From contig PERI01000002.1 of NCBI GenBank assembly GCA_002928515.1, positions 62,001 to 126,000 on the forward strand: DNA of 64,000 nt. The letters run 5' to 3'. Every line of letters begins with the position of its first letter. The stretch's first letter is position 1. Shown piece by piece: positions 1-8,203 of the stretch. The stretch comes from Hyphomicrobium sp. (GTDB taxonomy: Bacteria > Pseudomonadota > Alphaproteobacteria > Rhizobiales > Hyphomicrobiaceae). The translations under genes and the position numbers were made by a program. Under the pieces are notes generated by a model. That model made no database searches and was not told where the DNA came from. It was given only the letters and a program-made list of their open reading frames with translations.

Positions 1-2226
1 TTGCGGTGTTACGCCGAGCTGAAGTGCGCGAGCGCGGTCGATCTCAATATTGTAACTTGGTAGATTGCGAACTTGCCGGATGGCCACATCGGATGCGCCA
101 TCGATGCTTTGAACCTTGTCAATAAGCTTGCGTGCGACTTCGTTATTGCCAGCAACATCGCGACCAATTATTCGGACTTCAATCGCAGTTTGCGCGGAGC
201 CTGCCAAAGTCTGAGAGGTCGCGTCAGCCGGACGGAAATATACTATCAACTCCGGAAAACGCTCTTTGATTACGCGACGAATTGCGGAAATGTAGCCGGC
301 CGTCGGAGCATGCTGAGCACCCAGCTGAACGAGTATTTCGCCGTCGAAAGATCCTATGACGCCGCTTTCAACCCAAGCTAAATTGACGGGCTCTGGTGAG
401 CCAATATTTTCAGCGATAAAACCAACTTCATTGGCTGGGATGACGTCGCGTATTGCTCTTTGGACTTCGGCAAACGTGCGCGCTGTTTCTTCCAGCCTTT
501 GGCCTGGGGTTGCGCGGACGTAAAGTCGCAACATGCCAGCATCGGTTTCTGGAAAAAATTCACGACCGAGTTTGCTAGCGGTCAACACACCTACGACGAC
601 CACTGCAGTAAATACGATAGTCGGGATAATTTTATAGCGTACGAGCTTTGTTATCACACGAGCAGATGACTCTGATGCACCGTCAATAGTGCGCTCTATC
701 CTCTTCGAAAGTGCTGAATTTTGGTGACTTTGCGCGTCATCAGAAGAGTGCGCTTTGAGCATCATCATCGCAAGCGAGGGCACCAGCGTGCGTGAGAGGA
801 TGTAAGATGCGATCATTGCAAATATGACGGCGAGTGCCAGTGGCACGAATACAAACGCCGCAGTGCCAGTGAGCAGGAATAGCGGCGAAAACACGATGCA
901 AATTGCCAGCGTGGAAACGAATTCTGGAAACGCGACCTCACTTGCACTCTTGAGCACCGCGTCATTCAGCGGCATGCCATTTTCAAGATTGCGATTAATA
1001 TTTTCAATCTCAACGAGGGCGTTATCGACCAGGATGCCGATGGCTAACATCAGTCCGCCAAGCGTCATTAAGTTGAAGGTCTGACCTACTAGAGACAATC
1101 CCGTTACAGATGCCAGCAATGCCAACGGAATGGATGTCAAAACAATCAGAGATGATCGCCAGCTACCAATAAAAATGAGAACGACGAGCGCAACGAGCAG
1201 ACCAACTATGAGGGCTTCCTTCAAGACGCTATCGACAGCGTTCGTCACGAATACGGATTGATCGAATACTGGCTCGATTGTCACGCCAGGCGGTGCTGCT
1301 GCGCGCAGTGTCGGCAAGCGCTCTTTAATCTGGCGAATGATATCTACTGTCGAAGCATTGCCGAGTTTCAAGATCGAAACAAGAACTGCGTTTTGCCCGT
1401 CTAGTCGAGCAATATTCGATTGTACAGCTTGACCATCGCGAACACTTGCTACATCGGCGACTTTCACAATGCGACCGTCAACCGATCGTAGCGGCAATTC
1501 TGAAAACGATTGAATGGCCTCTGGGCTCGCGTTTGTCGTGATCATAATCTCGCGCGAGTCTGTTCGGAGTGATCCTGAAGGCAGTGTTAGGTTTTGAGAT
1601 CCAACCGCACGTGCCACATCGCTCGCCGATAAACCATAGGCCTGCAATGCTTCTGGCCTGAGATCGATCATGACTTGGCGTGCTGCACCTCCATAAGGCA
1701 GAGAAAGTCGAATTCCCGGAATTGATTGGATTTGCCCGCGCAATTGTAGGCGTGCGTAGTCGAACAATGCACCGTCGGTAAGGGTGTCAGATGCCAAGAC
1801 CAATTGCAGCACTGGCACGCTTGAGGGAATGTAGGGAACGATGAGCGGCGGTGTTGTGCCAGTCGGCATACGCCGCAAAATCGTTTGGCTCACAGACGTC
1901 ACTTGGCCGAATGCATTCGTGACATTCGTTCCGGGCTGGAACTCGATGCGAATGATGGCGACGCCATTTAAAGTTTCGGAGCGTACTTCGCGGATATTAT
2001 CGACGTTGTTCATGATTGCGAGTTCGCTGAACGACGTCACTTTGCTAGCCATCTCTTGTGCGTTCAGACCTTGATAGGTCCAGATGACATTGATAGCTGG
2101 GATATTTACTGTTGGTAGAATGTCCGTGGACATTCGGCGGGCAGACAATGCGCCAAACAGTAGAAGCAGGATCGCGAGAACGCCAACACTGTGTCGGTGG
2201 ACGATGGCGTATTTGACGAGCCACAT
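1..2226 (-). CDS. RND-family efflux transporter permease subunit, truncated by window edge
   Basis: The reverse strand is open for 742 codons from the ATG at 2226 to the left edge, so it is absent from the ORF track. The protein begins with a typical RND N-terminus (a short cytoplasmic stretch, TM1, then ARRMSTDILPTVNIP) followed by a periplasmic porter domain and a TM4 segment GILVDNALVEIENINR. RND permeases exchange protons for drugs or metals and work with a membrane fusion protein and an outer-membrane channel. The usual Asp-Asp pair of AcrB TM4 reads Asp-Asn here, a variant that also occurs in other RND branches. The second half of the protein and any partner genes lie outside the window. 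Substrate unknown. Confidence 0.9.
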   Translation of the reverse strand, partial: MWLVKYAIVHRHSVGVLAILLLLFGALSARRMSTDILPTVNIPAINVIWTYQGLNAQEMASKVTSFSELAIMNNVDNIREVRSETLNGVAIIRIEFQPGTNVTNAFGQVTSVSQTILRRMPTGTTPPLIVPYIPSSVPVLQLVLASDTLTDGALFDYARLQLRGQIQSIPGIRLSLPYGGAARQVMIDLRPEALQAYGLSASDVARAVGSQNLTLPSGSLRTDSREIMITTNASPEAIQSFSELPLRSVDGRIVKVADVASVRDGQAVQSNIARLDGQNAVLVSILKLGNASTVDIIRQIKERLPTLRAAAPPGVTIEPVFDQSVFVTNAVDSVLKEALIVGLLVALVVLIFIGSWRSSLIVLTSIPLALLASVTGLSLVGQTFNLMTLGGLMLAIGILVDNALVEIENINRNLENGMPLNDAVLKSASEVAFPEFVSTLAICIVFSPLFLLTGTAAFVFVPLALAVIFAMIASYILSRTLVPSLAMMMLKAHSSDDAQSHQNSALSKRIERTIDGASESSARVITKLVRYKIIPTIVFTAVVVVGVLTASKLGREFFPETDAGMLRLYVRATPGQRLEETARTFAEVQRAIRDVIPANEVGFIAENIGSPEPVNLAWVESGVIGSFDGEILVQLGAQHAPTAGYISAIRRVIKERFPELIVYFRPADATSQTLAGSAQTAIEVRIIGRDVAGNNEVARKLIDKVQSIDGASDVAIRQVRNLPSYNIEIDRARALQLGVTPQ

Positions 2227-2411
2227 AATCTAGTCCTCACGCGATCAGCTCGGCGCCTGTGGCCAACATTTCAAGTTATTGATCGTGATGCAAATTCTAA
2301 GGGTCTTGACCGATATGCACTAGTTACAGCGCGGCAAGGTCATTGAAAAAGTCATGTGACGAAAATCTTGCAGCCTAGTTTTTGGGCATGGCACATGGGT
2401 CTGATCAAATA

Positions 2412-2447
2412 AACACGCGCGCAAATCTAATTTTTGGCGCGCGTGTT
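2412..2447 (-). terminator. Perfect 11-bp stem-loop after yceI
   Basis: AACACGCGCGC (2412-2422) and GCGCGCGTGTT (2437-2447) are perfect inverted repeats separated by 14 bases, 16 bases beyond the yceI stop. On the minus strand the stem is followed by TATTTGATC, so the U-tract is weak. It probably ends the cytochrome b561-yceI transcript before the RND gene. The rest of the 2227-2463 gap shows nothing recognisable. Confidence 0.6.
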
Positions 2448-2463
2448 CAATCCTGATCCTAGA

Positions 2464-3057
2464 TTATTGCTTAACGCCTTCGACGTGAAGCGTTAGCTCG
2501 ACATCCTTAGAGGCCGGACCAAGATCTTTTGTGATCCCAAAGTCTGCCAATGCGAATTTAGTAGTCCCCTCAAATCCTTCTCTAGTGCCGCCCCAAGGAT
2601 CTTGACCGCCGCCAATACGCGTTGCTTGGATTGTCAGTTCCTTGGTCACGCCATGCAAAGTCAAGTTGCCGACAATTGTTGCCTTGTCAGTGCCATCCAA
2701 TGTCACTTTCGAACTTTCGAATGTCGCCTTAGGGAACTTCTCAACATCCAAAAAGTCTGCGCTGCGCAAATGCTTGTCGCGCTCAGAGTGGTTCGAGTTG
2801 ACACTTGTCGTATCGATTTCCACTTTGACTTGAGAGGCAGCCGGATTATCGGCAGCAAATGTAAAATTTCCTGAGAATTTATCGAAGCGTCCCACCAACC
2901 AGCTAAAACCTAGATGCTTCACGCGGAAATTAATCGACGCATGAGCTCCTTTGGTATCGATCACATAATCCGCCGCGATGCTCGGCGTGCTCATTGTTGT
3001 CACAACTGCGATCAAAGCGGCGAGTGCGTAGCGACGTATCATAGTGGTTATCCTCAA
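2464..3057 (-). CDS. YceI family periplasmic protein
   Basis: A 197-aa protein with a Sec-type signal peptide (basic MRITTMIRRYALA, hydrophobic core, cleavage likely after SIAA near residue 28) and a YceI lipocalin-like beta barrel (VIDTKGAHASINFRVKHLG at the mature N-terminus, DFLDVEKFPKATF in the middle). YceI proteins bind isoprenoid or other amphiphilic ligands in the periplasm. It follows a cytochrome b561 gene by 12 bases; YceI and b561 are often paired, which suggests a role in periplasmic redox or isoprenoid quinone chemistry. The ligand cannot be read from the sequence. Translation could also start at Met6. Confidence 0.9.
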   Translation of the reverse strand: MRITTMIRRYALAALIAVVTTMSTPSIAADYVIDTKGAHASINFRVKHLGFSWLVGRFDKFSGNFTFAADNPAASQVKVEIDTTSVNSNHSERDKHLRSADFLDVEKFPKATFESSKVTLDGTDKATIVGNLTLHGVTKELTIQATRIGGGQDPWGGTREGFEGTTKFALADFGITKDLGPASKDVELTLHVEGVKQ

Positions 3058-3069
3058 TGTTGTTGCGAT

Positions 3070-3624
3070 CTATCTATTTTTGGTTGGCCCTGACCACATA
3101 CGGGTCAATGTATTGTGCTGATCGAGCATATGGTGTTTGAGAGCTGCAAGAGCGTGAACAGACGCCAACGCTAGAGTTGCGTAAGAAAGATATTCGTGGA
3201 TCAAGCCAGCGCTATCTTCATACCCTTTCGCTTCAATTATAGATGGTATGGATATCAATCCGAATACATCGATCGATCGGCCGTCGAGCGTTGAAATGAG
3301 ATAGCCGCTTACGGTGACCGCAATGATGAGCGGATAAAAGCTTGCGTGCACTAATCTCGCTGCTTTGCGTTCAAAGCTGGTCAATTCTTGATCGCTCGGT
3401 CGTACACTCACAACACGCCATACCAAGCGCATCCCTAGAACAAAAAATAGTACTATGCCGATGCTGCGATGGAAGTCTGGAGCTGATGTGTAATACGAGC
3501 TGTAATAATCGAGACCGACCATCCAATACCCGAGGGCAAAAGTAGCGACAATGCCAACTGCCATCGTCCAATGAATGACACGCGAGACAATGCCGTAGCC
3601 TTCAATGGTATCTTTTAGACTCAT
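3070..3624 (-). CDS. Cytochrome b561 family protein
   Basis: A 184-aa four-helix membrane protein of the bacterial b561 type. Histidines suited to ligate two b hemes are visible in the first helix (RVIHWTMAVG), before the second (DFHRSIGIVLFF), in the third (VHASFYPLIIAV) and in the fourth (SVHALAALKHHMLDQHNTL). These proteins pass electrons between the quinone pool and periplasmic acceptors. It is the first gene of a two-gene unit with yceI. The 203 bases between it and the divergent ATP-grasp gene must hold both promoters; no PpsR-type box was seen there. Confidence 0.9.
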   Translation of the reverse strand: MSLKDTIEGYGIVSRVIHWTMAVGIVATFALGYWMVGLDYYSSYYTSAPDFHRSIGIVLFFVLGMRLVWRVVSVRPSDQELTSFERKAARLVHASFYPLIIAVTVSGYLISTLDGRSIDVFGLISIPSIIEAKGYEDSAGLIHEYLSYATLALASVHALAALKHHMLDQHNTLTRMWSGPTKNR

Positions 3625-3845
3625 GAATTCTATGTACGTCCCCCAGAACGTTCAGCACGGTACAAATCTGACTTAACCTGCCAAAACGGTATGCCTGTAA
3701 AACGTGTATATGTGTGGTCAGTATTGAGGTTTCAAGACTGCTGAGCCTAGCATAGCCAAACGACTTCCATTTCCACCTCGCATAACTCAGCGATTGGGAA
3801 AAATTCTAAGTAGCTAAAATTCTGGGAGTGAGATCATTCAGCAAA

Positions 3846-5006
3846 ATGGCACGGACGGTTCTCTTGACCATCGGTCGATTGCCTAAAGCGCTCGAACTTG
3901 CGCGTGCCTTTAAGAATTATGGCTACCGAGTAATTATTGCCGATCCTTTCAGGTGGCATTTGACCGGCGTGTCACGAGACGTTGCGCGTAGTTTTCAAGT
4001 CGCCGCGCCTGCGGACGATTCAGAGGCCTACCTTGACGACATTATCAGCATCGTCGAACGTGAGAGCGTTGAGCTGATCGTTCCGGTTTCCGAAGAGACG
4101 ATGTATGTGACTGCGCTTAAGCCGCGACTTGATCCTGGGGTCACGCTGTTTTCGATGCCTCAAAATTTGATTCTTACCCTTCATCATAAAAAGAGATTTA
4201 TTGATTTCGCTAGCGCTCTCGGTCTTCAAGTGCCGGAGACCTACGATATTTTGGATCATCGCGCCGTAACCTTGGCAGAAACCACAGACACCGTCATCAA
4301 GCCAATCTATTCATGCTCTGGTCGCGGAGTGCGATACTTGAAGCGCGGGGAATCCATAGCTCAGCCCCCGCATTCTGAGCATCTAATTGTACAAAGGAGA
4401 ATTGAAGGGGATCTCTACTCGACATTCTCTATCGCGCAAAACGGGTGCGTTTGTACGACCATTATTTATCGTGCTGCTGTAATGTCTGGCACTGTGGCCG
4501 TGTGCTTTGAACGAATTCCTAAACAACAGGTTATTCTGGATTGGATCGATCATTTTATTCGCAAGACTTCTTATACTGGCTTCGTATCATTTGACATGAT
4601 CCTTCGCCCTGATGGCCAAGCTTTCGCGATAGAATGCAATCCACGCGCAACTAGCGGCATACATTTCTTAAAAAATGAGGATCTTTGCACCGCAATTCTT
4701 CATGTGACGGGCGATGCAAGGCCACGCTTGCGAACCGCACTCTTTATGCAGCAATTATTTCCATGCCTGACGGAAACACAAAAATCATTCTTCAATAGGA
4801 AGAATTTTCGCAGCAATCTCCATCATCTCATGACAGCGCGCGATGTGACATGGCAATGGCGAGATCCGCTTCCCCTGCTCCTCATGCCGATCATGGCCTC
4901 GCAGATTATCGCGCGATCCATTTGCAAAGGTGAGACATTTGGAGAGGCATCGACGTTCGACATTAGCTGGCGCGAACGCGACACCCAAAATCATATCAAT
5001 GCCTAG
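3846..5006 (+). CDS. ATP-grasp domain protein
   Basis: The ORF opens at a GTG (3828), but MARTVLLTIGRLPKALELAR from the ATG at 3846 looks like the natural N-terminus (386 aa). A pre-ATP-grasp Rossmann-like region (residues 1 to about 110) is followed by an ATP-grasp fold: KPIYSCSGRGVRYL (phosphate-binding loop), HLIVQRRIEGDLYS, and the Mg-binding segment AIECNPRATSGIHFL. ATP-grasp enzymes join a carboxylate to an amine or thiol through an acyl phosphate. The substrate is unknown. The gene overlaps the 3' end of the P450 gene tail-to-tail by 11 bases. No strong ribosome binding site; GGGAG lies 17 bases before the ATG. Confidence 0.75.
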   Translation: MARTVLLTIGRLPKALELARAFKNYGYRVIIADPFRWHLTGVSRDVARSFQVAAPADDSEAYLDDIISIVERESVELIVPVSEETMYVTALKPRLDPGVTLFSMPQNLILTLHHKKRFIDFASALGLQVPETYDILDHRAVTLAETTDTVIKPIYSCSGRGVRYLKRGESIAQPPHSEHLIVQRRIEGDLYSTFSIAQNGCVCTTIIYRAAVMSGTVAVCFERIPKQQVILDWIDHFIRKTSYTGFVSFDMILRPDGQAFAIECNPRATSGIHFLKNEDLCTAILHVTGDARPRLRTALFMQQLFPCLTETQKSFFNRKNFRSNLHHLMTARDVTWQWRDPLPLLLMPIMASQIIARSICKGETFGEASTFDISWRERDTQNHINA

Positions 5007-6372
5007 TCTGGATTCGTCTCGTCACGTGGCACCGTATCTCTTCGGCTGGACTCGTCGTTAAGCGTGCGACAGGCCGAACGCGGTGTGGGTTGCTCACATG
5101 GAAATCAAAACGACGGATCAAACGCGCGAGAATGAGAGTGCTCTCTGTTGTGGCGAATGCAGCACCTACACACACGCGCGGACCTTGTCCAAATGGCATG
5201 TAAGCTCCTGGCGTCAGTTCGCTCTCACGCTCTGGCGTAAAACGATCTGGATCGAAGTGATGTGGATTGCGCCAGTACTTGCTGTGGCGATGTATGGTCC
5301 ACGGCGAAATCATGATCATCGCACCGCGCTTAACGCGATATTTTCCGATTATCGTATCAACGTTGGATACTCGAGGAATGAAAGTAATTGGCGGATAGAG
5401 GCGTAATGTTTCTCGGAAAACGTTGCGCACAAACGCGAGTTTTTTTGTGTGTTCGATTTCAACGGGGCCATCACCGACAATCGTGTCAATCTCACCTCGC
5501 ATGCGCGCTAGGATATTGGGTTGTGTCGCCAATATGAAGAAGACCCATGTGAGAACACTGGCAGTTGTTTCATGGCCAGCAAGAAAGAAGACACCGAGCT
5601 GATCAATGACCTCGTCGCGCGTGAAAGTTGATTGCGATATAGAATCGCGCGCACCAATCACAGATGAAGCAATATCTTCATAACTTTCGCCTGTCGCGGC
5701 TATATGTGTATCAACAAGATCACCAAGATGGCGTCTGATACGCGCGCAAGCTGCGAGTACTCTTGGATGCTGCGGAATTTTAGCCCAGGGCTTATCTAAT
5801 ATGAGCCGTTTCAATTCTACTTGCGCGAGGCTTCGTTCAAATTCACTGAAGCTTTCGAAGACATCTTGAGCCGTTTGCGATTTCAACGATTTCGAAAAAA
5901 CTGTTCGCGTAATCACATCTGCAGTTAGCTGGCTCATTGCAAGATCGAGCGATAGGCTTTCTTGTTTTTGAGCTAGATGTTCGAGATGGTTTTCATAGTC
6001 ATCTACAGCCGCTGACATGGCAGTAAAGGCACGGCTCAGATGAATGTGCGAAAATGCAGGGTCAATCATTCGCCTCTGGCGACGCCATAGATCACCACTT
6101 GAAACAAATATTGAATTGCCAACCAATGGTTCAAGCGCGCTCACCATCAAGTCGTTTTTTGGAAAGTGATCTGAAGGGTCAGCCATAATCTGTCGCGTCA
6201 GTTCTGGCGCGTTGACGATTAAGATGGATCGCCGCGAAAAACCTAACCAGCCAGCATCAACCTTGTAGGCTTCGGGTGGCAACAGGCTCAATAAATCGCC
6301 ATCGCCACGCATGGCGGCTCTCATCAATGCCGCGACAGCCGATATGGGTCGAGGTCGCGGTGGTTCGTACAC
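4996..6372 (-). CDS. Cytochrome P450
   Basis: All P450 signatures are present: the I-helix oxygen-binding motif LAGHETTASVL, the K-helix ETLRLYPP (ExxR), a PERF-like segment (DPDRFTPE) and the heme-thiolate loop FGQGPRVCVGAAFA. It has no transmembrane anchor, so it is probably cytosolic and served by a separate ferredoxin or reductase. The ORF begins at a TTG (6390), but the GTG at 6372 has GGAG seven bases upstream and is preferred (458 aa). Its neighbours are crtD, divergent, and an ATP-grasp gene, convergent. The position beside carotenoid genes suggests, without proving, a carotenoid or other terpenoid substrate. Confidence 0.92.
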   Translation of the reverse strand: MYEPPRPRPISAVAALMRAAMRGDGDLLSLLPPEAYKVDAGWLGFSRRSILIVNAPELTRQIMADPSDHFPKNDLMVSALEPLVGNSIFVSSGDLWRRQRRMIDPAFSHIHLSRAFTAMSAAVDDYENHLEHLAQKQESLSLDLAMSQLTADVITRTVFSKSLKSQTAQDVFESFSEFERSLAQVELKRLILDKPWAKIPQHPRVLAACARIRRHLGDLVDTHIAATGESYEDIASSVIGARDSISQSTFTRDEVIDQLGVFFLAGHETTASVLTWVFFILATQPNILARMRGEIDTIVGDGPVEIEHTKKLAFVRNVFRETLRLYPPITFIPRVSNVDTIIGKYRVKRGAMIMISPWTIHRHSKYWRNPHHFDPDRFTPERESELTPGAYMPFGQGPRVCVGAAFATTESTLILARLIRRFDFHVSNPHRVRPVARLTTSPAEEIRCHVTRRIQTRH

Positions 6373-6438
6373 GTGCTGGCTCCGAAGCAAGTCCTATTAT
6401 TTTGGACTGTGCGCATCATACAGCACTGGTCAAGCCCT

Positions 6439-6455
6439 TGTACTTCTTGTGTACA
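6439..6455. promoter_or_regulatory. Palindrome TGTAC-N7-GTACA in the P450-crtD intergenic region
   Basis: TGTACTTCTTGTGTACA has perfect 5-base arms. It resembles a PpsR box, but the spacing between TGT and ACA is 11 rather than 12, so PpsR binding is doubtful. It lies 66 bases upstream of the P450 start and 169 bases upstream of crtD, in the 252-base divergent promoter region. No canonical PpsR box was found between these two genes. Confidence 0.3.
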
Positions 6456-6624
6456 GTCTGCTTACGTGTTCCTTGATGTTGTTGAATATTTGCGGCTTGC
6501 ATTTCACACTCATTTTCCGGCAATTCACGTCAGACGTTCATGGAACACGACGCCGACACTATTTGTTTATCACTGACGCTTTTAACGGCAGAAATTGCAG
6601 CATCTCATTTAGGTTAAACTTTAC

Positions 6625-8175
6625 ATGGCCAATGATCGCATTCTTGTCGTTGGCTCTGGTGCAGGTGGATTGGCAGCGGCTATTGATATGGCGCGACGTG
6701 GCGCAGACGTCACTGTACTTGAGCGCGCGGCCGTCGTTGGCGGTAAGATGCGACATGTTTCAGTTTCAGGAACAGGTATCGACGCGGGTCCAACCGTATT
6801 TACGATGCGTTGGATTTTCGAGAGTTTGTTTGCAGATGCTGGCGAACGACTATCAGATCATTTGGATTTAACACCTGCTCATATACTTGCCCGCCACGCC
6901 TGGCGGCAAGGTGGGCGACTTGATCTGTTCGCCGATATCGATAAATCCGCCAATGCCATTGCAGAGTTTTCGGGTTCCAAAGATGCGGAAGGTTACCGAA
7001 CATTTTGCGCACGCAGCGCAGACATTTACCGCACGCTTGTGCAGCCCTTTATTGCGAGCGAGCGACCTACGTCTCCCATCGATTTAGCTTGGCGAGTGGG
7101 ATTTGGTAAGTTGGATGCTCTCTGGCGCACCGCGCCAATGAAGAGCATGTGGTCTGCGATCGGGGAACATTTTGAAGACCTACGATTGCAACAATTATTC
7201 GGGCGTTACGCGACTTATTGCGGGTCATCGCCACTACTTGCACCAGCGACGCTCATGTTGGTCGCTCACGTCGAACAAGACGGTGTTTGGCAAGTTAAAG
7301 GCGGTATGCGCGAAGTTGCGCAATCCTTGATGAAACTTGCACAAGCCCAAGGAGCTAAATTTCGATTTGAAAGCGAGGTTCGACATATTATCGTTGAGCG
7401 CGGTCGCACAAAAGGCGTCGTCATGAGCAGTGGCGAGCGGCTTGACGCTGATGCGGTTGTATTCAATGGCGATGCGAATGCAATCGGCAGTGGCTTACTG
7501 GGTAGCGATGCATCTTCTGCCGTGCCATCTACGCCTCGTGCAGATCGTTCGTTGTCAGCCATCACTTGGTGCATTAAAGGGCGCTCATCTGGCTTTCCGC
7601 TTGTGCATCATAACGTTTTTTTTGCAGAGAATTATAAGCAAGAGTTCGAGTCCATATTCAACAAGCGGAAAATTCCGATGACCCCAACAGTTTACGTTTG
7701 CGCGCAAGATCGCGGCGATGACGCGGCCGCTACTATCGAAGGCGACGAGCGTTTGCTTGTGCTGATCAATGCGCCTCCTGATGGCGACATCAGCGCCTTC
7801 AGCATTGATGACATTTCTGATTACGAGACACGCACGTTCGAACTTCTGTCAGCTTGCGGTTTGGAAATCGAAAAACATTCTGATGCGTCCGTTGTGACGA
7901 CGCCCGGCGCGTTTAACGACCTTTTTCCTGCAACGGGTGGCGCGCTCTATGGGCGCGCAAGCCACGGCTCAAACGCGACCTTTCAAAGGCCAGCCGCGGT
8001 TTCTCGCATTGCAGGTCTCTATTTTGCAGGCGGCTCGGTGCATCCTGGGCCTGGCGTTCCAATGGCGGCAATGTCGGGCCGACTTACGGCTGCGCGTGTG
8101 ATCGAAGACTTAACTGCGCACCGTGAAAGTCGAAGGTCTGTCAGCGTAATGACTATTCCGGTGCCAAGCACATAG
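6625..8175 (+). CDS. crtD: Hydroxyneurosporene/hydroxycarotenoid 3,4-desaturase CrtD
   Basis: A 516-aa FAD-dependent desaturase of the phytoene desaturase family. The N-terminal dinucleotide-binding motif is VVGSGAGGLAAAIDMARRG followed by VVGGKMR, and the C-terminal FAD motif is GLYFAGGSVHPGPGVPMAAMSGR. The segment AGPTVFTMRWIFESLFADAGERL separates it from CrtI and matches the CrtD branch, which introduces the C-3,4 double bond in 1-hydroxycarotenoids on the way to spheroidene or spirilloxanthin. It converges on crtI with a 28-base gap. Unlike the common arrangement, crtD and crtC are about 12 kb apart here. Confidence 0.92.
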   Translation: MANDRILVVGSGAGGLAAAIDMARRGADVTVLERAAVVGGKMRHVSVSGTGIDAGPTVFTMRWIFESLFADAGERLSDHLDLTPAHILARHAWRQGGRLDLFADIDKSANAIAEFSGSKDAEGYRTFCARSADIYRTLVQPFIASERPTSPIDLAWRVGFGKLDALWRTAPMKSMWSAIGEHFEDLRLQQLFGRYATYCGSSPLLAPATLMLVAHVEQDGVWQVKGGMREVAQSLMKLAQAQGAKFRFESEVRHIIVERGRTKGVVMSSGERLDADAVVFNGDANAIGSGLLGSDASSAVPSTPRADRSLSAITWCIKGRSSGFPLVHHNVFFAENYKQEFESIFNKRKIPMTPTVYVCAQDRGDDAAATIEGDERLLVLINAPPDGDISAFSIDDISDYETRTFELLSACGLEIEKHSDASVVTTPGAFNDLFPATGGALYGRASHGSNATFQRPAAVSRIAGLYFAGGSVHPGPGVPMAAMSGRLTAARVIEDLTAHRESRRSVSVMTIPVPST

Positions 8176-8203
8176 TACAAGTGCCGCTGTGTGGAAGCCC
8201 GCT

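Noticed and set aside
1000-1060. RND permease TM4 reads Asp-Asn instead of the AcrB Asp-Asp pair
   Set aside because: The same variant occurs in other RND branches, so it is not evidence of a broken transporter.
6391-6624. Search for a PpsR box upstream of crtD
   Set aside because: Only an 11-base spaced palindrome was found; it does not meet TGT-N12-ACA and is listed separately as a different site.
6311-6871. 186-aa plus-strand ORF across the P450-crtD gap
   Set aside because: Overlaps the crtD start in another frame; no ribosome binding site or recognisable domain.
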